Of a DNA stretch of 36,257 bases, positions 33,076-36,257 are shown one piece after another. The position numbers and the translations under genes were made by a program. The first letter of the stretch is position 1. Each line of letters opens with the position of its first letter. The stretch is taken from NCBI GenBank assembly GCA_947504725.1, contig CANNHN010000017.1:1-36257 (forward strand). The letters run 5' to 3'. The notes below the pieces were generated by a model, which saw nothing but the letters and a program-made list of their open reading frames with translations, was not told the DNA's origin and made no database searches. The DNA is from Bacteroidota bacterium (GTDB lineage Bacteria; Bacteroidota; Bacteroidia; 2-12-FULL-35-15).

Positions 33076-35343
33076 TTACTTCTTTGAATTCTGATAATAA
33101 GCCATTGCAAAACGAATCTCTGAATAAGTATATTCATCACCCAATGATTGTTTGATGGGGCCGAACAGATAGGTGTCCAATGTTTTGGCAACAGTAATAA
33201 TGTTTTTCATTTTTTCTTCATCTACAAATTGTTTTAGATCCACCATTCCTAATCCTGCGTAATGCGCCAGATGGCCTTCAATGGTCATCGTCACCATTTT
33301 ACGTTCTTTAGCAATTTGTTCAATCGTTTTTCCTTCTTTATATAAATCGAATGTGATTTTTTTTGTATCTATTTTCTCTTTTTTCTCTCCATTAGATTTT
33401 GTCGACTTGCTTTTTCGTTCCCGTTTTACTTTAATATTAACGGTGCTTAACTCTTGTACACGTTCCTTGTTTTCTTCAACGGTATTAATTTTGTCTTTCG
33501 AAAATTCTGAATTTTCTGTTGCGCTTTTTACCATTGCCTCTGCTTTGTTGATGAGTTGCAATTGTTTAAAGAACAAAGCGTCTAGTTCAGCCAGTTCTTC
33601 TAAATAGGTTTTTACTTTTTTCTCATCTTTTAAATTTTCAATTTGTTTCAATACTGTTTTTGAAAATTGTTTTAAGATGGGAGCGAAATGATTCTTTGCT
33701 GCTTCAACTCTTATTTTTAACTGTTCTTTATAATCTGGTTGCTTGGATTGAAAAATTTGTTTTAACTGATTCAGAAATTTATCGGAGATGGATTTAGCTA
33801 TGTCTACTTCTTTCTTTAATTCAAATGCCCAGTTAAAATGTTTTTGCTTGGACGATTTTTGTTCGTCTTTCTGATAACTCTCAATATGTGTGGTTAAAAC
33901 ATTATTCATTGTCGAAAAATTAAAACACTGAACCACATAGTTTTCAAAAAATAAAAAAGATTCCGTTTCAAATAAATTGGTTAATGTTTCATCACTTTCT
34001 TTTAAGTTGGAATATTCGGTGATGCTAGCATCTACATTTAAACTATTTGTGTTTATCGGTGATGATAAAATCAATCCGTCCAAACTAGTCAATCGCGAAA
34101 GTGCAACGTATACTTGTCCTGGAGCAAATGCTTGTCCGATATCAATGATCGCTTTTGAAAAAGTTAAGCCCTGACTTTTATGAACCGTAATGGCCCAAGC
34201 TAATTTGATTGGATAATGAGTGTAGGTTCCGTTTATCTTTTCTTCAATTTCGTTAGTTGCTTCGTTGATGGCATATTTAATATTTTGCCATTCGTATTTT
34301 TCAATGCTTACAGGTTTGCTGCCATCATTAAAGCTTACTTCAATTATTTTATCGCTTATGTTAGAGATGGTTCCTATTTTACCATTAAAGAAACGTTGCG
34401 CACCTGTTGGATCGTTTTTGATGAACATGATTTGTGCACCGTTTTTTAATTCCATGTTTTCCTCAACGGGATATGCATATTCGTTAAAGTCGCCTGTTAT
34501 CTCTGCCTTAAAGAAAAAAGATTTTCCTTCCAGTTTCTGAAGCGATTCACGATTTAAAGTATCTGCTTTGTTATTGTGTGTTGTTAAATGAATGTAGCCT
34601 TCTTTAACATCTGCTTTAAAGTCGGGTTTGTAATAAGAGTTGAGTTTGTCAATGTCTTGTTTAGTAACATGATTGCTTCTTAAATTGTTTAAGATGGAAA
34701 TGAAAGTATTGTCGGCTTGACGATAGATTTTATCCAACTCAATGTATAGAGGTTTGCTTTGTTGCAACACTTGCGCATCAAAAAAGAAAGCACTTTTATA
34801 GTAAGATTTTAAATACCTCCATTCATCGTCTTTTACTACAGGAGGCAATTGTAAAAGATCACCGATGAATAAAACCTGTACTCCGCCAAAAGGCAAATGG
34901 TTTTTTCTTCTTACACTTTTTAAAACGGTATCAATGGCATCAAGTAAATCGGAGCGAAGCATGCTCACTTCATCAATAATCAACAATTCTAGCTCTTGAA
35001 GCAATTTACGTTTGCTAGCATTCAGTTGGAATCCTTTGAAGAGTGTATTCGGAGTATTGATTTTAATATTTTCGTTAAATTCAAAATTGGCATCACGAAC
35101 TGGGACAAAGGCTCCAAAAGGCAATTGAAAAAGAGAATGTATGGTAACACCTCCAGCGTTAATTGCAGCGATTCCTGTTGGTGCTACAATAACTGCGTTT
35201 TTGTATGTGTGTTTGATGATGTGCTTCAGGAAAGTCGTTTTACCAGTTCCGGCTTTACCAGTTAAAAATACATTTTTACTCGTATTATTAATGAATTTCG
35301 AGGCAATAGAGGCTACTGAATTTTCCGCACGAATATCTGTCAT
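33076..35343 (-). CDS. PIF1-like helicase with C-terminal HTH domain
   Basis: A 755-aa superfamily 1 helicase. Walker A is TGKAGTGKTT (K35), followed by VIVAPTGIAAINAGGVTIHSLF and Walker B LLIIDEVSM. The C-terminal helicase motif AWAITVHKSQGLTF and VALSRL complete the PIF1 core by about residue 430. A long charged helical region follows. The last ~100 residues carry a helix-turn-helix of the HTH_40 type (TIEQIAKERKMVTMTIEGHL) as in RecQ C-termini. This layout is common in Bacteroidota chromosomes and does not imply a phage. It probably unwinds DNA at structured or stalled sites. Confidence 0.92.
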   Translation of the reverse strand: MTDIRAENSVASIASKFINNTSKNVFLTGKAGTGKTTFLKHIIKHTYKNAVIVAPTGIAAINAGGVTIHSLFQLPFGAFVPVRDANFEFNENIKINTPNTLFKGFQLNASKRKLLQELELLIIDEVSMLRSDLLDAIDTVLKSVRRKNHLPFGGVQVLFIGDLLQLPPVVKDDEWRYLKSYYKSAFFFDAQVLQQSKPLYIELDKIYRQADNTFISILNNLRSNHVTKQDIDKLNSYYKPDFKADVKEGYIHLTTHNNKADTLNRESLQKLEGKSFFFKAEITGDFNEYAYPVEENMELKNGAQIMFIKNDPTGAQRFFNGKIGTISNISDKIIEVSFNDGSKPVSIEKYEWQNIKYAINEATNEIEEKINGTYTHYPIKLAWAITVHKSQGLTFSKAIIDIGQAFAPGQVYVALSRLTSLDGLILSSPINTNSLNVDASITEYSNLKESDETLTNLFETESFLFFENYVVQCFNFSTMNNVLTTHIESYQKDEQKSSKQKHFNWAFELKKEVDIAKSISDKFLNQLKQIFQSKQPDYKEQLKIRVEAAKNHFAPILKQFSKTVLKQIENLKDEKKVKTYLEELAELDALFFKQLQLINKAEAMVKSATENSEFSKDKINTVEENKERVQELSTVNIKVKRERKSKSTKSNGEKKEKIDTKKITFDLYKEGKTIEQIAKERKMVTMTIEGHLAHYAGLGMVDLKQFVDEEKMKNIITVAKTLDTYLFGPIKQSLGDEYTYSEIRFAMAYYQNSKK

Positions 35344-35473
35344 TGTAATGGTGTTAATTTCTCTTCGAAAGTATAGTTATTTTTTTGATTACCCGTTTTT
35401 AATTGGATAAAAAAATAACAAATCGCCTTAATTATTTTTAGTATATTTAGCTTCATAACTTGTTACCTGATTT

Positions 35474-36115
35474 ATGCTGAGCATGTACTTTCGACACATT
35501 GTCGGTATCATCTTCTTTATTTTATGTTTCTCTTTTTCAAGAGGAAATGTCCCCCACTTTATAGTAAATGGAAATTATTCTGTTATTGACAGTTTAAAAA
35601 AAGTTATAGCAGAAAGTAAAGAAATAAAAGAGCGTATTATTGCGAATAATTATTTAGGAGCTTATTATGAAGGTGTAAGTAATTACAAAAGTGCATTACA
35701 TCATTTATACGCATCTGATAAGTTAAATGCTGGCAAATATATAGAAGAAAGGGTTTTCTGTTATAATTATATAGGTTATATCTATTGGCACAAGAGTGAA
35801 TATAAAATGGCTCTTTACTATCACAATAAAGCACTAGTTCTTGCTCAGGATAGTAGCGTTAATAGGAATAATCTCGCTTTTACTTATATGATGTTGGGTA
35901 GTGATTACTATGATTTGGGCGACTACGAACAAACATCTAAATATTATTTTCAGTCGCTACAACTCTACGAACATTTGGAAGATAAAGTAGGTTGTATTAT
36001 GATTAATAATCGATTGAGCAAATTGTACTACAAGTTAAAAGATTACACACGTTCGAAAGAACAGGCTGAAAAGGCTCAGAAAATAAATGTATCGATAGAT
36101 TACACTCGAGTGTAA
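35474..36115 (+). pseudogene. TPR protein, 3'-truncated by an IS element
   Basis: The 213-aa frame has an N-terminal signal peptide or membrane anchor (IVGIIFFILCFSFSRG, ~9-24) and at least four TPR repeats (IANNYLGAYYEGVSNYKSAL; YNYIGYIYWHKSEYKMALYY; YMMLGSDYYDLGDYEQTSKY; NNRLSKLYYKLKDYTRS). It stops just after the last repeat. In Bacteroidota this layout usually continues into a coiled coil, a membrane helix and a LuxR-type HTH or histidine kinase domain; here none follows. The final Val and the stop codon (36110-36115) lie at or within the IS end at 36111. I infer a once longer regulator. It could start at either of two ATGs (35474 or 35483). Confidence 0.6.
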
Positions 36116-36257
36116 ATCTTCAGCATAAAGTGGACTAGTTTTAATCAAATATAAGAGAGTGTTTCCAATAAATCAATAAATTTATATAACCATGGAAACA
36201 AAGAAAAAACAAACCACCGAAAATTTCATCAAAGAGATTCGCAGAAAAACTAGAAGA
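36111..36257 (+). mobile_element. IS3-type insertion sequence, left end
   Basis: The sequence TGTAAATCTTCAGCATAAAG, followed by TGGACTAG, starts with TG and resembles IS3-family terminal repeats, which carry CAGCAATAGTGGAC. A transposase-like frame starts 81 nt further on. The right end, and so the target duplication, lies outside the window. Confidence 0.55.
36192..36257 (+). CDS. IS3-family transposase OrfA, 5' end
   Basis: The 22 codons before the window edge read METKKKQTTENFIKEIRRKT plus RR. Basic starts with KEIRRKTRR followed by a helix-turn-helix are typical of OrfA proteins of IS3-family elements in Bacteroidota. Only the lead-in is visible, so the HTH itself cannot be checked. Confidence 0.55.
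   Translation, partial: METKKKQTTENFIKEIRRKTRR

Noticed and set aside
33076-35343. PIF1-like helicase as a sign of a prophage or defence island
   Set aside because: The same domain layout is common in Bacteroidota chromosomes, and no phage or defence genes flank it.

Overview
This window reads as chromosomal DNA from a low-GC member of the Bacteroidota. The evidence is consistent. One secreted protein ends in a type IX secretion (T9SS) sorting domain. There are several Bacteroidota-typical families: DUF3276, CCC-motif/DUF2752, DUF1573, a ~315-aa NusB, and a PIF1-like helicase with a C-terminal HTH. Several promoters match TTG-N19/20-TAnnTTTG, the Bacteroidota primary-sigma pattern, and Shine-Dalgarno sites are scarce. 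The futalosine menaquinone enzyme MqnE argues against a typical Flavobacterium, but I cannot place the genus.

Layout. Positions 1-7633 hold the 3' part of an AddA-like helicase-nuclease and a complete AddB-like nuclease. They are separated by an M13 metallopeptidase lipoprotein and an opposing two-gene operon of unknown function. Positions 7634-8845 hold an ECF sigma factor translationally coupled to a small membrane protein, with a copy of an inverted-repeat element on each side. Positions 8846-14442 hold an OmpR-type response regulator, mqnE with a DinB-like gene, and the proton-translocating transhydrogenase genes pntA and pntB. Positions 14443-19656 hold an inverted-repeat element, a secreted GDPD, a GDSL hydrolase coupled to a YkgJ-like cysteine-cluster protein, and a large beta-propeller T9SS cargo protein. 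Positions 19657-24590 hold a DUF2179 membrane protein, a CBU_0592-like membrane protein, DUF3276, an ABC exporter half and a leucine dehydrogenase-like enzyme. Positions 24676-28099 form a housekeeping cluster nusB-DUF1573-yajC-YbbR-coaE. Positions 28155-35343 hold CCC-motif and DUF2752 membrane proteins, a phosphoesterase, a TPR protein, a POT peptide transporter and the PIF1-like helicase. At the right edge a TPR gene appears to be cut by an IS3-type insertion sequence that runs out of the window.

How the genes work together. Most are household functions: double-strand-break processing (AddA/AddB-like), electron transport and NADPH supply (MqnE, PntAB), amino-acid and peptide use (M13 peptidase, POT transporter, leucine dehydrogenase), and RNA and protein-export functions (NusB, YajC). 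I found no CRISPR array, rRNA, tRNA, prophage or recognisable defence system. No intergenic stretch exceeds 300 bases.

The most unusual content is intergenic. Three or four families of inverted repeats fill the gaps and often touch or supply stop codons. Five elements that look like two families (GTCATTGCGAG and GTCATTTCGAG) are best explained as one hairpin superfamily, because base changes in one arm of the stem are matched by complementary changes in the other. The clearest protein-level unknowns are the secreted Lys/Ser/Thr-rich protein with its 78-aa partner and the sigma factor's small membrane partner.
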